Shown: piece by piece, positions 7,097 to 7,203 of the stretch | Layout: every line of letters begins with the position of its first letter | How positions within the stretch are numbered: position 1 is the stretch's first letter | NCBI GenBank assembly: GCA_910588595.1 | Contig: CAJUQU010000204.1 | Location: forward strand, 1-7,203 | Direction: 5' to 3' | DNA: 7,203 nucleotides | Source: an uncultured Lachnospiraceae bacterium | GTDB lineage: Bacteria; Bacillota_A; Clostridia; Lachnospirales; Lachnospiraceae | Notes under the pieces: model-generated | Database searches by the model: none | What the model saw: only the letters and a program-made list of their open reading frames with translations | Told to the model about the DNA's origin: nothing | Translations under genes and position numbers: made by a program

Positions 7097-7203
7097 CTAT
7101 TTCTTTCTGTATTCTGCCTTTATTTTATTATTTGCCTTTATCCATTTAACGAACTCTGTCAGGGGAAGGGAAAGCCAGAATTCCATACCGGTATTGTTAT
7201 TTC
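7097..7203 (-). CDS. Partial small gene before the tape measure, possible tail assembly chaperone end (gpE/E'-like)
   Basis: One minus-strand frame is open from the window edge to a TAG at 7097-7099, giving 34 visible residues, with the core FWLSLPLTEFVKWIKANN and a basic end (AEYRKK). The other two frames stop inside this stretch. The pattern of leucines, a 'Leu-Thr-Glu-Phe-x-x-Trp' helix and a charged tail recalls the short gpE/E'-type proteins encoded just upstream of tape measure genes. These assembly chaperones are often made partly by a -1 ribosomal frameshift, so this could be the downstream frame of such a pair. An ATG occurs at 7184-7186, so a 29-residue separate ORF is also possible, but no convincing ribosome site precedes it. 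The coding call is fairly safe; the identity is a context-based guess. Confidence 0.6.
   Translation of the reverse strand, partial: NNNTGMEFWLSLPLTEFVKWIKANNKIKAEYRKK

Noticed and set aside
7167..7173. TTTCCCT heptamer on the minus strand as a -1 slippery site for the chaperone pair
   Set aside because: The frame it would have to slip from carries a TAA just inside the window edge, and the heptamer is not a standard slippery sequence.
1..7203. Search for tRNAs, CRISPR repeats, insertion sequences, promoters and rho-independent terminators
   Set aside because: Almost every base is within a coding region, and the only gaps are 12 and 6 bases. No array, inverted terminal repeats or GC-hairpin plus T-run were recognised by eye.

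Overview
The window is a tightly packed, single-direction block of tail and baseplate genes from a contractile-tailed (P2-like) phage, prophage or phage-derived tail particle. All genes lie on the minus strand, so transcription runs from position 7203 down to position 1. Roughly even base composition, strong purine-rich ribosome binding sites (AGGAGG, GGAGG) and the protein style suggest a Firmicutes host, perhaps a gut clostridium. That host assignment is inference; no host gene is present. Whether the source is an intact phage, a defective prophage or a tailocin cannot be decided here, because no capsid, integrase or lysis gene is in view.

Layout in transcription order: the end of a small gene just before the tape measure, probably the distal part of a tail assembly chaperone (gpE-like; 7097 to the window edge); the tape measure protein T (7084-3512, 1190 aa); a small LysM-type tail protein X (3519-3304, 71 aa); the baseplate hub D with an inserted LysM domain (3307-2033, 424 aa); a short OB-fold baseplate protein V (2033-1719, 104 aa); a gpU-like tail protein (1719-1318, 133 aa); the gp25/gpW sheath-initiator protein (1311-982, 109 aa); and baseplate wedge protein J (992 to the left edge, 330 aa visible, C-terminus missing).

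The genes form one translationally coupled run. T and X overlap by 8 bases, X and D by 4, D and V by 1, V and U by 1, and W and J by 11. The only gaps are 12 bases before T and 6 bases between U and W. There is no room for internal promoters or terminators and none was seen. The products should assemble the distal tail: T sets tail length and is capped by hub D, with V continuing to the membrane-piercing tip. X and U tie the hub to tube and sheath, W nucleates the sheath, and J forms the wedges around the hub.

This is mostly a well-known module. The more unusual points are the LysM domain embedded in hub protein D while a separate LysM protein X is also encoded, the position of U between V and W instead of beside X as in P2, and a V protein reduced to its OB domain with no spike. 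I found no sign of a new defence system, CRISPR array, RNA gene or mobile element.
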